Source: Pseudomonas fildesensis (GTDB lineage: Bacteria; Pseudomonadota; Gammaproteobacteria; Pseudomonadales; Pseudomonadaceae). Taken from it: a stretch of 64,000 bases of DNA. The notes under the pieces are model-generated. The model saw nothing but the letters and a program-made list of their open reading frames with translations, did not search any database and was not told the DNA's origin. Positions within the stretch are counted from its first letter, which is position 1. Every line of letters starts with the position of its first letter. Positions 8,489 through 17,750 of the stretch are shown here, piece after piece. The DNA lies in contig NZ_LFMW01000002.1 of NCBI RefSeq assembly GCF_001050345.1, positions 124,001 to 188,000 of the forward strand. Direction: 5' to 3'. Made by a program: the position numbers and the translations under genes.

Positions 8489-9052
8489 TTAGTCGATGAG
8501 CTTGGCCGACTTGATCAGGACAGGATCGATTGGCACGTTCTGCATGCCGCTTTTGGTGGTGGTCTGCGAGTTGACGATGATGTCGACTACGTCCATGCCC
8601 TTGACGACCTTGGCGAACACGGCATAACCGGCGTCGCGACCTGGGTCGAGGAAGGCATTGTCGGCCACGTTGATAAAGAACTGGCTGGTGGCAGAATTCG
8701 GGTTCGACGTGCGGGCCATCGACAGCGTGCCGCGTACGTTATGCAGGCCGTTGCTGGCTTCGTTTTTGATCGGTGCCTTGGTGTCTTTCTGCTGCATCTG
8801 CGTGGTGAACCCGCCGCCCTGGACCATGAAGCCCGGGATCACGCGGTGGAAAATTGTGTTGGTGTAGAAGCCGCTATCGACATAGGCCAGAAAATTTTTG
8901 GTACTAATCGGCGCCTTGACCGGGTCCAGTTCGATTTCAATGTCGCCATTGGTGGTGGTGATCAATACGTGTTGCGCCTTGGTAGGTTCGGCCGCCATCA
9001 GGTTGGCAGCGAACAAAACAGAACCGGCAAAGAAGGCGATTTTTTTCAGCAT
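8489..9052 (-). CDS. ppiA: Periplasmic peptidyl-prolyl cis-trans isomerase (cyclophilin)
   Basis: 187 residues, close to the length of E. coli PpiA. A signal peptide of about 21 residues (ending LMAA) precedes the cyclophilin domain, with [16 protein letters not shown], the catalytic-site segment [13 protein letters not shown] (Arg and Phe), and [17 protein letters not shown]. It speeds proline isomerisation during protein folding in the periplasm. It starts 3 bases after the stop of the alpha/beta hydrolase gene on the same strand, so the two probably share a transcript. Confidence 0.93.
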   Translation of the reverse strand: MLKKIAFFAGSVLFAANLMAAEPTKAQHVLITTTNGDIEIELDPVKAPISTKNFLAYVDSGFYTNTIFHRVIPGFMVQGGGFTTQMQQKDTKAPIKNEASNGLHNVRGTLSMARTSNPNSATSQFFINVADNAFLDPGRDAGYAVFAKVVKGMDVVDIIVNSQTTTKSGMQNVPIDPVLIKSAKLID

Positions 9053-9055
9053 GGG

Positions 9056-9859
9056 TCAGTGATCCTGGGTAGTGGTTTCGACTGTCTTTAGAAAATCGAG
9101 CAGGGTGGCATTAAAGACTTCGGGTTGATCCAAGGGCGTGGCATGGCGGGAATCTTCGATCACCACCAGCCGCGCATCGGGCAGCAGTTTTACATAGATT
9201 TCTTTCTGCGCCACGGGGGTGTAGTCGTGGTCGGCGCTGATGACCAGAGTTGGACAGGTAATCCTCGAAAGTCGTTCCTGTACGCCCCAGCCCACAATCG
9301 CATCGAAGCTGGCGAGATAAGCACGTTTGTCGTTTTTTGCCCAGCGCTCGGCCATCTTGCGGCGTAGGTCGGCCTGGTGCGGTTTGGGGAACAAGCGGTC
9401 GCCCAACGCCTTGCCGATCGTCGCCAGGCTGAGCACGCGCGCGAGAGTCCAGCGCTTGGCCCACTGCCAGTAATCGTCGGCGCTACGCACCTTGACCTGC
9501 GGCGCGCTGTTGACGATGCACAGGCTCTTGAGCCGCGCAGGGTCATCCACCGCCAGCTGGAACGCGATCATGCCGCCCATGGACAAGCCCACCACATGGG
9601 CGGGGGGCAGGTTCAAGTGTTCGATCAGGGCGAGCAGGTCGAAGGTGAAGCCTTGGATGCTGTAGCGCTCCCGAGGTTTGTCGGAGCGCCCGTGGCCGCG
9701 CACATCCACCACGATCAGGCGGTAGTGCCTGGCCAGCACCGGAATCTGCAGTTCCCAATCCTGGCTGCTGGAGCCCAGGCCATGGATCAGGATCAGCGGG
9801 GTGCCGTGGCCATACTCCTCGTAATGCAGGCTGCAGCCTTCATGGTCGAACCAGGCCAT
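9056..9859 (-). CDS. Alpha/beta-fold hydrolase
   Basis: 267 residues. The alpha/beta hydrolase core is clear: oxyanion segment LIHGLGSSSQDW, DVRGHGRSDKP, nucleophile Ser93 in GLSMGG, likely acid Asp212 in ISADHDYTP, and His239 in DSRHATPLDQPE. It resembles 3-oxoadipate enol-lactonase-like esterases, but no aromatic pathway genes are near, so the substrate is open. No signal peptide is seen, so it should be cytoplasmic. It lies between the LysR gene (14 bases upstream) and ppiA (3 bases downstream), probably in one transcript with ppiA. Confidence 0.85.
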   Translation of the reverse strand: MAWFDHEGCSLHYEEYGHGTPLILIHGLGSSSQDWELQIPVLARHYRLIVVDVRGHGRSDKPRERYSIQGFTFDLLALIEHLNLPPAHVVGLSMGGMIAFQLAVDDPARLKSLCIVNSAPQVKVRSADDYWQWAKRWTLARVLSLATIGKALGDRLFPKPHQADLRRKMAERWAKNDKRAYLASFDAIVGWGVQERLSRITCPTLVISADHDYTPVAQKEIYVKLLPDARLVVIEDSRHATPLDQPEVFNATLLDFLKTVETTTQDH

Positions 9860-9873
9860 CGGTGAACTCCGTT

Positions 9874-10797
9874 TCAGGCTTGCTGGGGGGCGGCGAAAGG
9901 CGCGTCCAGTGGGGCGGTATCAAACGTGCGTAGCAGCTCCACCAGAATCTGTGTGGCCGGGCCCAGGGGTTTGTCCTTGTTTGAATACAGGAAGAACGTG
10001 GGGTGGCGGCTGCCGCCCTGCTCCAAGGGTAGCTGCTTGAGCACGCCTTCGGCGAGCTCGCGTTCGATCATGTGCCGAGGCAGCCAGGCAAAGCCCAGGC
10101 CGCTGCCGACAAAGGCGGCGGCGGTGGCGAGGCTGCCGACGGTCCAGCGCTGTTCGGCACCGAGCCAGCCCACATCACGTGGTTGCTGGCGGCCGGAGTC
10201 GCGGATCACCACCTGCATCTGGCTTTCCAGGTCCTGGAAGCTCAGTTCGCGGTTCATTCGGTGCAAGGTATGGTCGGGGTGCGCCACGGCGACAAATTCC
10301 ACGTCGCTCATTTCCGTGCCCAGGTAGCCGGGGATGCTGAAGCTGCTGATCGCCAGGTCGGCCACGCCTTCCATCAATAATTCTTCGACGCCGGACAGCA
10401 CCTCTTCGCGCAGACGCACGCGACAGCCACGGCTCTGCGGCATAAAGGCGGTGAGCGCTCGTACCAAGCGTGCGTTGGGGTAGGCGGCGTCCACCACCAG
10501 GCGCACTTCGGCTTCCCAGCCCTGTTCCATGTGGTGGGCAAGGTCTTCCAGCTGGCTGGCGTTTTTTACCAGCTGCCGGGAGCGGCGCAACAGCACTTCG
10601 CCGGCGTCGGTGAGCACCGCCTTGCGCCCGTCGATGCGCAGCAGCGGCACGCCGAGCTGGTCTTGCATGCGGGCCACGGTGTAGCTCACCGAGGACTGCG
10701 AACGGTGCAGCGCTTCAGCCGCCTGGGCGAAGCCGCCATGGTCGACCACGGCTTGCAGCGTGCGCCATTGATCGAGGGTAACGCGGGGCGCTTTCAA
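9874..10797 (-). CDS. LysR-type transcriptional regulator
   Basis: 307 residues. The N-terminal winged helix-turn-helix (residues about 5-65: LDQWRTLQAVVDHGGFAQAA, LHRSQSSVSYTVARMQDQLG) is followed by a substrate-binding domain to about residue 295. It is divergent from a small secreted protein gene and then an azoreductase gene, the likely target by context, since LysR/azoreductase neighbours are common in Pseudomonas. The gap to the divergent gene is only about 50 bases. The inducer is unknown. Confidence 0.88.
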   Translation of the reverse strand: MKAPRVTLDQWRTLQAVVDHGGFAQAAEALHRSQSSVSYTVARMQDQLGVPLLRIDGRKAVLTDAGEVLLRRSRQLVKNASQLEDLAHHMEQGWEAEVRLVVDAAYPNARLVRALTAFMPQSRGCRVRLREEVLSGVEELLMEGVADLAISSFSIPGYLGTEMSDVEFVAVAHPDHTLHRMNRELSFQDLESQMQVVIRDSGRQQPRDVGWLGAEQRWTVGSLATAAAFVGSGLGFAWLPRHMIERELAEGVLKQLPLEQGGSRHPTFFLYSNKDKPLGPATQILVELLRTFDTAPLDAPFAAPQQA

Positions 10798-10846
10798 GAT
10801 GAGCTCCTCTTGTCCTAAGCTGACAGTCCTTATTGGAGACTGCCGA

Positions 10847-11161
10847 ATGAGAAAATTTTGTTGTGTGCTGCTGGCGCTGCTACCGATGAGTGCGTTTGCC
10901 TACCCCACCGATGTGACTAAAAAAATTAACGGGGTGAGCATTGATTACATCGCCTCCGACGTAGACAACGACATCAGTTCGATCCAGCTAAGCAACTACG
11001 GCACGAATGACGCGGTGTGTTCGGTGACCTTCACCAACGGCCCGGAGTCGCCACGTCGGCGCACGGTCACAGTGCCGGCGGGCAAAAGCACCAACACCAC
11101 GGTCAAGTTCACCCGCTCTATCATCAAGATGCGTATCGCCTTGGCTTGCGCCCCAAAATAA
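10847..11161 (+). CDS. Small secreted protein of unknown function
   Basis: 104 residues with a clear signal peptide (hydrophobic core VLLALLPMSAFA, cut after residue 18 or so), then a beta-rich domain with two cysteines (DAVCSVTF and ALACAPK) that could form a disulfide in the periplasm. ATG 10847 is chosen because TGGAGA precedes it by about 7 bases and it starts the signal peptide. It resembles small Pseudomonas exported proteins of unknown role that are sometimes mislabelled as a kinase. It stands between the LysR gene and the azoreductase gene. Confidence 0.7.
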   Translation: MRKFCCVLLALLPMSAFAYPTDVTKKINGVSIDYIASDVDNDISSIQLSNYGTNDAVCSVTFTNGPESPRRRTVTVPAGKSTNTTVKFTRSIIKMRIALACAPK

Positions 11162-11312
11162 AGCTGCTGCGGAGCATGCCGACAGGAATACTCCGCTTAT
11201 AAACAAATTTATAGATGGGTTATAGCAGTTTTTTGCGCTTTTTAATCGAATGAGCCCTGGTTAATCTTCTCTCCATCGACTTACAGCATTTACAGATGGA
11301 GCCTACGAAGCC

Positions 11313-11912
11313 ATGTCCAACGTTCTGATCATCGAAAGCAGTGCCCGCCAGCAGGATTCGATCTCCCGCCTACTGACCCAACAGTTCATCAGCCAATGGC
11401 AGGCCGCTCATCCGGCGGATCAGATCACCGTACGTGACGTGGCCTTCAACCCGGTTCCGCACCTGGACGCCAACCTGCTCGGCGGCTGGATGAAACCTGC
11501 GGATCAGCGCAACGACAGCGAACAGGCTTCCCTCGACCGCTCCAACGAATTGACCGACGAATTGCTCGCCGCTGACGTGCTGGTGATGGCTGCGCCGATG
11601 TACAACTTCGCTATCCCCAGTACCCTCAAAGCCTGGCTGGATCACGTGTTGCGGGCCGGTGTGACCTTCAAGTACACCGCCACCGGCCCCCAGGGTTTGC
11701 TGACCGGCAAGCGCGCTATCGTACTGACCGCACGCGGCGGGATTCACACCGGTGCCACCTCGGATCACCAGGAACCCTACCTGCGCCAGGTCATGGCATT
11801 TATCGGGATTCACGACGTGACGTTCATTCACGCAGAGGGCGTGAACCTGAGCGGCGACTTCCAGGAAAAAGGGATCAACCATGCCAAGGCGCTGCTCGCT
11901 CAGGTCGCGTGA
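11313..11912 (+). CDS. azoR: FMN-dependent NADH:quinone reductase/azoreductase
   Basis: 199 residues, the normal length. Flavodoxin-like fold motifs are visible: an FMN phosphate-binding N-terminus (IIESSARQQDSISR), APMYNFAIPSTLKAWLDHVL at about 95-115, and TARGGIHTG near residue 144. It reduces quinones and azo bonds with NADH in the cytoplasm, guarding against thiol or quinone stress. GGAG precedes the ATG. A LysR gene lies upstream on the other strand and may control it. A terminator lies at 12018-12052. Confidence 0.9.
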   Translation: MSNVLIIESSARQQDSISRLLTQQFISQWQAAHPADQITVRDVAFNPVPHLDANLLGGWMKPADQRNDSEQASLDRSNELTDELLAADVLVMAAPMYNFAIPSTLKAWLDHVLRAGVTFKYTATGPQGLLTGKRAIVLTARGGIHTGATSDHQEPYLRQVMAFIGIHDVTFIHAEGVNLSGDFQEKGINHAKALLAQVA

Positions 11913-12017
11913 TCCTTTAATCGTCACATAATCACGCGGTGTTTATATTCCCCCACGCAAACCCTTCAAGTACGCGTAACGAACCTCCCTTTGCACTTTT
12001 GCTCCTGAGTGCTCCTG

Positions 12018-12052
12018 CCCGACTGCCGCTATAGCGAGGTCGGGTTTTTTTT
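12018..12052 (+). terminator. Rho-independent terminator downstream of azoR
   Basis: CCCGAC (12018-12023) pairs with GTCGGG (12039-12044), followed by eight T (12045-12052). It ends the azoR transcript before the EamA gene. The roughly 100 bases between azoR and this stem hold no ORF and could be a 3' UTR. Confidence 0.8.
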
Positions 12053-12114
12053 GCCCCGAGTTTCTTCAAACGCCGAAAACCTTTAATGTCCCGCCCATTC
12101 GAGACGAGGCGCGC

Positions 12115-12984
12115 ATGGGCTATCTACTGGTTGTCACCCTGATTCAGGCATTTTCCTTCAGTTTGATCGGCGAATACCTCGCCGGTCACGTCGACAGCTA
12201 CTTCGCAGTGCTGGTACGCGTGCTGCTGGCCGGGCTGGTGTTTATCCCGCTGACCCGCTGGCGCTCTGTGGAGCCGGCCTTTATGCGCGGCATGCTGGTG
12301 ATCGGTGCGCTGCAGTTCGGCATCACCTATGTGTGCCTGTACCTGAGCTTTCGTGTGCTGACGGTGCCTGAGGTGTTGCTGTTCACCATCCTCACGCCAC
12401 TGCACGTGACCCTGATCGAAGATGCGCTCAACCGCCGCTTCAACCCCTGGGCGCTGATTGCCGCGTTGGTAGCAGTGGCGGGCGCGGCAGTGATCCGTTT
12501 CGACCAGATCACCCCGCACTTCCTCATGGGATTTTTGCTGCTGCAACTGGCCAACTTCACCTATGCCGCCGGGCAGGTGCTGTACAAACACCTGGTGGCG
12601 CGCTACCCGAGCGATCTGCCGCACTACCGCCGCTTCGGGTACTTCTATTTGGGGGCGTTGCTGGTGGTATTGCCCGCGTTCCTGTTGTTCGGCAAATCCA
12701 ACTTCCTGCCCGAAGCGCCGCTGCAATGGGGCGTGCTGGTGTTCCTCGGGTTGGTCAGCACCGCGCTGGGCCTGTACTGGTGGAACAAGGGCGCCTGCCT
12801 AGTCGATGGCGGCACCCTGGCGGTGATGAATAACCTGCATGTGCCGGTGGGGCTGCTGCTGAACTTGCTGATCTGGAACCAGCACGAGCCGCTGGGCCGG
12901 TTGGCGTTGGGTGGGTTGGTGATTTTGGGGGCCGTGTGGATCAGCCGGTTGGGCGTGAAGTCGCCCAACCGTTCAGTCGCTTAA
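12115..12984 (+). CDS. EamA/DMT-family membrane transporter
   Basis: 289 residues, almost entirely hydrophobic, with about ten predicted membrane helices arranged as two EamA repeats (LFTILTPLHVTLIEDAL in the first; LGLVSTALGLYWWNKGA, MNNLHVPVGLLLNL in the second). It belongs to the drug/metabolite transporter superfamily of the inner membrane and probably exports a small amino acid or carboxylate; the substrate cannot be read from sequence. Its last 4 bases overlap the end of the convergent channel gene. Confidence 0.85.
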   Translation: MGYLLVVTLIQAFSFSLIGEYLAGHVDSYFAVLVRVLLAGLVFIPLTRWRSVEPAFMRGMLVIGALQFGITYVCLYLSFRVLTVPEVLLFTILTPLHVTLIEDALNRRFNPWALIAALVAVAGAAVIRFDQITPHFLMGFLLLQLANFTYAAGQVLYKHLVARYPSDLPHYRRFGYFYLGALLVVLPAFLLFGKSNFLPEAPLQWGVLVFLGLVSTALGLYWWNKGACLVDGGTLAVMNNLHVPVGLLLNLLIWNQHEPLGRLALGGLVILGAVWISRLGVKSPNRSVA

Positions 12985-14279
12985 ACAGCGTTATGTTCAG
13001 GGGCTGGCAGATGGCTTGCCCCCAACACCGCCGGCAACATCCCCGCCCTTAAATCATTGCCACTCGGCTGCTGATACAGGCTCAAGCCAAACTCCGGCAA
13101 CACCGCGAGTAAATAATCAAAAATATCCCCCTGGATCCGCTCGTAATCTACCCACGCCGTGGTGCGGGTAAAACAGTAGATTTCCAGCGGCACGCCCTGG
13201 GCGGTGGTCTGCATCTGGCGGACCATGCAGGTCATGTTCGGCTGGATGTCCGGGTGGCTTTTCAGGTAGGCCAAGGCATACGCGCGGAAGGTGCCGAGGT
13301 TGGTCATGCGCCGGCGGTTGGCCGAGAGTTGCGCGCTATTACCCTGGGCCTCGTTCCAGGCCTTGAGTTCGGATTGCTTGCGGCCGATGTAGTCGGTCAG
13401 CAGATGCACCTGGGTCATGCGCACTTCTTCGTCATCACGCAGGAAGCGCACGCCGCTGGCGTCGATATACAGGCTGCGCTTGATCCGTCGGCCGCCGGAG
13501 GCCTGCATGCCGCGCCAGTTCTTGAACGACTCGGACATCAGGCGCCAGGTAGGAATGGAGACGATGGTCTTGTCGAAGTTCTGCACCTTGACCGTATGCA
13601 GGGTGATATCGACTACATCACCATCGGCGCCGACCTGGGGCATTTCGATCCAGTCGCCTACGCGCAACATGTCGTTACTGGTCAGTTGCACGCTGGCGAC
13701 AAACGACAACAGCGTGTCCTTGTACACCAACAAAATCACCGCCGACATGGCGCCCAGACCCGACAGCAGCAACAGCGGCGACCGGTCGATCAGAGTCGCG
13801 ACGATGATGATCGCGCCAAACACGAACAACACCATCTTCGCCAGCTGCACATAGCCCTTGATCGAGCGGGTGCGGGCGTGTTCGGTGCGTGCGTAAATGT
13901 CGAGCAGGGCATTGAGCAGGGCGCTCATGGCCAGCACCAGGAACAGAATGGTCAGCGCCAGGGCCACGTTGCCGATAAACAGGATCGCGGTCTTGCTCAG
14001 GTCTGGCACCAGGTACAGGCCGAACTGGATGACCAGTGAGGGCGTCATCTGCGCCAACCGGTGGAAGACCTTGTTATGCCGCAGGTCGTTGAGCCAATGC
14101 AGCGCGGGTTGCCGACCCAGCAATTTGACGGCGTGAAGGATGAGGTAGCGCGCCACCCGCCCGAGCAGCAGAGCCACTACCAGCAACACCAGCAACCCCA
14201 GGCTTGAATGCAGCAGCGGGTGTTGATCGAGGGCGCCCCAGAGGTCTTGGACGTTGAGCCAGAACTGTTTGATATCCAT
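12981..14279 (-). CDS. Mechanosensitive ion channel of the MscS family (YbdG-like)
   Basis: 432 residues from the ATG at 14279. Four to five membrane helices fill residues about 15-200, and the MscS beta domain follows with LTSNDMLRVGDWIEMPQVGA and VDITLHTVKVQNFDKTIVSIP. The long insertion after this (SFKNWRGMQASGGRRIKRSL) is typical of the YbdG/MscM subgroup. It opens under membrane tension and releases solutes in osmotic downshock. Upstream in-frame codons (to 14369) have no ribosome site. It is convergent with the EamA gene and divergent from the helicase gene. Confidence 0.85.
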   Translation of the reverse strand: MDIKQFWLNVQDLWGALDQHPLLHSSLGLLVLLVVALLLGRVARYLILHAVKLLGRQPALHWLNDLRHNKVFHRLAQMTPSLVIQFGLYLVPDLSKTAILFIGNVALALTILFLVLAMSALLNALLDIYARTEHARTRSIKGYVQLAKMVLFVFGAIIIVATLIDRSPLLLLSGLGAMSAVILLVYKDTLLSFVASVQLTSNDMLRVGDWIEMPQVGADGDVVDITLHTVKVQNFDKTIVSIPTWRLMSESFKNWRGMQASGGRRIKRSLYIDASGVRFLRDDEEVRMTQVHLLTDYIGRKQSELKAWNEAQGNSAQLSANRRRMTNLGTFRAYALAYLKSHPDIQPNMTCMVRQMQTTAQGVPLEIYCFTRTTAWVDYERIQGDIFDYLLAVLPEFGLSLYQQPSGNDLRAGMLPAVLGASHLPAPEHNAV

Positions 14280-14472
14280 GGATGAAACCGATTCTTCTGT
14301 AAGACAAGACGGGTCGATTAGAGCATTTAAGTGCAATAAAGTTGACGTTGTAGACAAACGCCCTGACAAAAAAGCAGCTGATTAGCACCGTTCGCGTAAA
14401 GAAACTCGGTTTGGACGCCCGAAACCGTTACCCTATGCAGCTGATATTTTGTATTTCTTCGAGGTAGCACCC

Positions 14473-15819
14473 GTGTTTTCCCAATTCGCCCTGCACGAAC
14501 GCCTGCTCAAAGCCGTGGCCGAGCTAAAATTTGTCGAGCCTACGCCTGTGCAAGCAGCGGCCATCCCGCTCGCGCTCGAAGGGCGTGACCTGCGGGTGAC
14601 GGCTCAAACCGGTAGTGGCAAGACCGCCGCTTTCGTCCTGCCGATTCTGAACCGCCTGATCGGCCCGGCCAAAGTTCGCGTCAGCATCAAGACCCTCATC
14701 CTGCTGCCGACCCGCGAGCTGGCCCAGCAGACCCTGAAGGAAGTGGAGCGCTTCTCGCAGTTCACGTTCATCAAGTCCGGCCTCATCACCGGCGGTGAAG
14801 ACTTCAAGGTCCAGGCTGCCATGCTGCGCAAGGTGCCGGACATCCTGATCGGTACGCCGGGCCGCATGATCGAGCAACTCAACGCCGGCAACCTCGACCT
14901 CAAGGAAGTTGAAGTACTGGTGCTCGACGAAGCCGACCGCATGCTCGACATGGGCTTTGCCGACGACGTGCAGCGCCTGGTGGCTGAATGCGTCAATCGC
15001 CAGCAGACCATGCTGTTCTCCGCCACCACCGGCGGTTCGACCCTGCGCGACATGGTCGCCAAGGTCCTGAACAACCCTGAGCACCTGCAGGTCAACAACG
15101 TCAGCGACCTGAACGCGACCACGCGTCAGCAAATCGTTGCCGCTGACCACAACGTGCACAAAGAACAGATCCTCAACTGGCTGCTGGCCAACGAGACCTA
15201 TCAGAAGGCCATCGTGTTCACCAACACCCGGGCTGCGGCTGACCGCATCTATGGTCGCTTGGTGGCGCAGGACTACAAGGCGTTCGTCCTGCACGGTGAG
15301 AAAGACCAGAAGGACCGCAAGCTGGCCATCGACCGCCTAAAGCAAGGCGGCGTGAAGATTCTGGTGGCCACCGACGTCGCCGCACGCGGCCTGGACGTGG
15401 ACGGCCTGGACATGGTCATCAACTTCGATATGCCCCGCAGCGGCGACGAATACGTACACCGTATCGGGCGTACCGGGCGTGCCGGCAACGATGGTCTGGC
15501 GATCTCGCTGATCTGCCACGGTGACTGGAACCTGATGTCGAGCATCGAGCGCTACCTCAAGCAGTCGTTCGAGCGCCGCACCATCAAGGAAGTCAAAGGC
15601 ACCTACACCGGGCCTAAGAAGGTCAAGGCGTCGGGCAAGGCCGTTGGCGTGAAGAAGAAGAAAGTCGACGCCAAGGGCGACAAGAAAAAGGCCAGCGGCA
15701 AGTCGCCGACCAAGCGCAAGATCGCCAACCGGCCGAAGACCGACAACCTGTCGCTCGTCAGCAAGGACGGCATGGCGCCGCTCAAGCGCCGCAAGCCAGA
15801 AGCACCGGCTGCCGAATAA
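14473..15819 (+). CDS. DEAD-box ATP-dependent RNA helicase (RhlE-like)
   Basis: 448 residues. All core motifs are present: Q motif region (FVEPTPVQAAAIP), motif I AQTGSGKT, Ia PTRELAQQ, Ib TPGRM, II VLDEADRML, III SATTGG, V VATDVAARGLDVDG, VI HRIGRTGRAG. A lysine-rich tail (about 385-448) likely binds RNA. It unwinds RNA in the cytoplasm, for example in ribosome assembly or mRNA decay. GTG 14473 is chosen over TTG 14449 because GAGG sits 8 bases before it and homologues start FSQFALHERLL. It ends at a strong terminator. Confidence 0.9.
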   Translation: MFSQFALHERLLKAVAELKFVEPTPVQAAAIPLALEGRDLRVTAQTGSGKTAAFVLPILNRLIGPAKVRVSIKTLILLPTRELAQQTLKEVERFSQFTFIKSGLITGGEDFKVQAAMLRKVPDILIGTPGRMIEQLNAGNLDLKEVEVLVLDEADRMLDMGFADDVQRLVAECVNRQQTMLFSATTGGSTLRDMVAKVLNNPEHLQVNNVSDLNATTRQQIVAADHNVHKEQILNWLLANETYQKAIVFTNTRAAADRIYGRLVAQDYKAFVLHGEKDQKDRKLAIDRLKQGGVKILVATDVAARGLDVDGLDMVINFDMPRSGDEYVHRIGRTGRAGNDGLAISLICHGDWNLMSSIERYLKQSFERRTIKEVKGTYTGPKKVKASGKAVGVKKKKVDAKGDKKKASGKSPTKRKIANRPKTDNLSLVSKDGMAPLKRRKPEAPAAE

Positions 15820-15832
15820 AGCAGGGCGATAT

Positions 15833-15861
15833 AAAAAAACCGGACGATGTCCGGTTTTTTT
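15833..15861. terminator. Rho-independent terminator, bidirectional
   Basis: AACCGGAC and GTCCGGTT form an 8-bp stem around GAT, with A-run before and T-run after, 14 bases past the helicase stop. It can also end transcription of the small minus-strand gene at 15933-16208. Confidence 0.88.
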
Positions 15862-15932
15862 ATGCCTTCAGCTTGATCGTTCCCCCGCCCCGCGTGGCAA
15901 TGCCTTCAGGGACGCTCTGCGTCCGGCTTTGC

Positions 15933-16208
15933 TCAGCCTTTGGCCTTGGCGGCAGCTTCTTTCAATTCCTTAAGGCGCGCGTCGATCAACTGGCACTTGT
16001 CGGGGAACTCCGCGCTTTCGGTATCCAGGTCCATCTTCTGCAGCTCGTCGTTTATCTCCTCGGCTTTGGTCGGGCTCTGCTCGGTGAGTTTGGCGACTTC
16101 CTGGGCCAGTTGCTCGCGCTTGACCGTGGCTTCTTCCGGCGTGCAGGCCCAGGTGGGCAGGGCGGTGAGCAGGGTGGCGGCGATGGCCAGGTTCATCAGG
16201 CTTTTCAT
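15933..16208 (-). CDS. Small periplasmic helical protein, unknown function
   Basis: 91 residues. A signal peptide (MKSLMNLAIAATLLTAL, cut after TWA) is followed by a highly charged helical stretch (KREQLAQEVAKLTEQ, AEEINDELQKMDLD) with two Cys (CTPEE and DKCQLID). It is likely a small periplasmic coiled-coil protein. ATG 16208 is chosen because a strong GGAGGT lies 7 bases before it; the longer reading (start 16247) has none. The function is unknown. Confidence 0.7.
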   Translation of the reverse strand: MKSLMNLAIAATLLTALPTWACTPEEATVKREQLAQEVAKLTEQSPTKAEEINDELQKMDLDTESAEFPDKCQLIDARLKELKEAAAKAKG

Positions 16209-16363
16209 GGTAGGACCTCCTTGGCGGTTATGTGTAGTTGAGGGCACGAACGTCTGGAAAGTTCAGAGAAATGACGCCCGTCCATTCGGCTGAACGGCCG
16301 CTGATGCGGCGTGTCACACCTCTAGACGGGCTACTTTTCCTTGGGCCTGCAGGAGGAATCAGG

Positions 16364-16753
16364 ATGACGACTTACAACTGGGATCTGATCGAGCGTCTGC
16401 TGCATGAAGTGCAGAACGGCGAGGGCAGCTTTGCCCCGCGCAAGTACGCCGAGCAGGAAGCGGCTGAGAAGGCCACGGCGGGCGAGTCCACCGGTAATCT
16501 GGATGAGCTGAAAAAGACCGCTGCCGATTACGAGGCGCTGTTGTTCAAGCGCGGATTTATTGAATCGCGCCCCGAGAAAGAGGGTGGCAGTGGCGAGAAT
16601 TTCATTTTGACAGCGCTCGGTGCGCAGCTATTGGCGCTGATCGATAGCTCGATTCCGGGCAATGATCACCCGCGTCAGGTGCTGGATGAGCAGGCGGATG
16701 CGCTGGACCCGGCGACGTTTGCTGAAGTGGCGTCCAAAGCACAGATCGCCTGA
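16364..16753 (+). CDS. DUF2513-like helix-turn-helix protein
   Basis: 129 residues. It begins MTTYNWDLIERLLHEVQNG after a strong AGGAGG (ending 10 bases before the ATG). The middle part (YEALLFKRGFIESRP, ILTALGAQLLALI) resembles the winged-helix pattern of DUF2513, a family of small proteins linked to phage and plasmid regulators, but nothing mobile is nearby. It is probably cytoplasmic; no target is evident. It is a monocistronic gene between two minus-strand genes. Confidence 0.6.
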   Translation: MTTYNWDLIERLLHEVQNGEGSFAPRKYAEQEAAEKATAGESTGNLDELKKTAADYEALLFKRGFIESRPEKEGGSGENFILTALGAQLLALIDSSIPGNDHPRQVLDEQADALDPATFAEVASKAQIA

Positions 16754-16817
16754 CAGGCAATATGCGGACTAAATGCAGGAGGGGCGGTGCGACGATTCGC
16801 ACCGCCCGTCTCACAAT

Positions 16818-17684
16818 TTAGTTCGTGGCGGCCTTGAGGCACTTGAGTTCCTTGAAGTCGCTTCGCACGCTGTCGATTTTCTGCGTCAGTTTCAAGCGCT
16901 GCCGCACGGTGCTTTCAGCCATCACATCGACGATAAGGCTACGTGCGGCGGACTCGGTCTGTGCATAGGCGGTCCGATATTCCGGTGTCCACAGGCTTTC
17001 GCGCTCTACCAGCAATTGCTTGATTTTCTGCGGGAAGTCAGCGCTGTGGCGTTGTTGCACGGCGTCGATGAATTGCTCCTGCCAATGGGCGCGGTTGCCG
17101 ATCCACTGTTGGTTCTGGTCGCCCAGGGCGATTGACCAAGCTGTCACACGATTCTGCTGGCTGGCACTCAGCGGGCCCATCCAGGTATCCAGGCGCTTGC
17201 TCATACGCTCGGCGCGTTCCTTGATCTGCTGCGCAAGCGGCGGTTTGAGGTATTCGTCCTGGCGCTTGCGCAGGTCTTTAGCCAGGGCGTCATTCATGTC
17301 CTTGACCTGCTGGTCGTCCAGCCCTTGCAGCAATTGGATGGCCGACGGGGTAATTTCCCGGGCAACCTCGGCAATCGCCTGTTTGGCCTCGAGGGTGCGG
17401 GTTTGCAGTGCAGCGTCGGTGACCTGGTCGCTGTCGACCATTTGTTGCAGGCGATCGAGCCAATCCAGGTAACCCGGCAATTGCGTGGTGCAATGCCAGG
17501 CCAGGTGGTCCTTGAGGGTGTCGTTGAACCAACTCTTTTGCCCGCCATTCATGTCCAGGTAGTCGTTGAGGGTCCAGGGAATGATCACATCGAGGTTGCG
17601 GTAGGCCAGGCCCACACGATTGCAGCCGGCGAGCACCAGGCTCACGGTGAGCAACACCACCAGAAGTTTAAGCCGACGCAGCAT
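16818..17684 (-). CDS. DUF6279-family lipoprotein
   Basis: 288 residues with a lipobox LVLAGC (Cys21), so it should be lipid-anchored in the periplasm. The mature part is helical and polar (VGLAYRNLDVIIPWTLNDYL, QSWFNDTL-like segment, LDTWMGPLSASQQNRVTAWS). It fits the DUF6279 lipoproteins common in gamma-proteobacteria, of unknown function. It stands alone between the DUF2513-like gene and the TorF-like porin gene. Confidence 0.78.
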   Translation of the reverse strand: MLRRLKLLVVLLTVSLVLAGCNRVGLAYRNLDVIIPWTLNDYLDMNGGQKSWFNDTLKDHLAWHCTTQLPGYLDWLDRLQQMVDSDQVTDAALQTRTLEAKQAIAEVAREITPSAIQLLQGLDDQQVKDMNDALAKDLRKRQDEYLKPPLAQQIKERAERMSKRLDTWMGPLSASQQNRVTAWSIALGDQNQQWIGNRAHWQEQFIDAVQQRHSADFPQKIKQLLVERESLWTPEYRTAYAQTESAARSLIVDVMAESTVRQRLKLTQKIDSVRSDFKELKCLKAATN

Positions 17685-17750
17685 TGGCAGGTCCTTGCGC
17701 AGAGAGGATTAACGCATCTGAACCTGCGTTAGGCGCGACAGTTCAGCCCG

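Noticed and set aside
16364..16753. Antitoxin or phage repressor because of the DUF2513-like pattern
   Set aside because: No partner toxin gene, operator or mobile gene lies beside it; both neighbours are envelope protein genes on the other strand.
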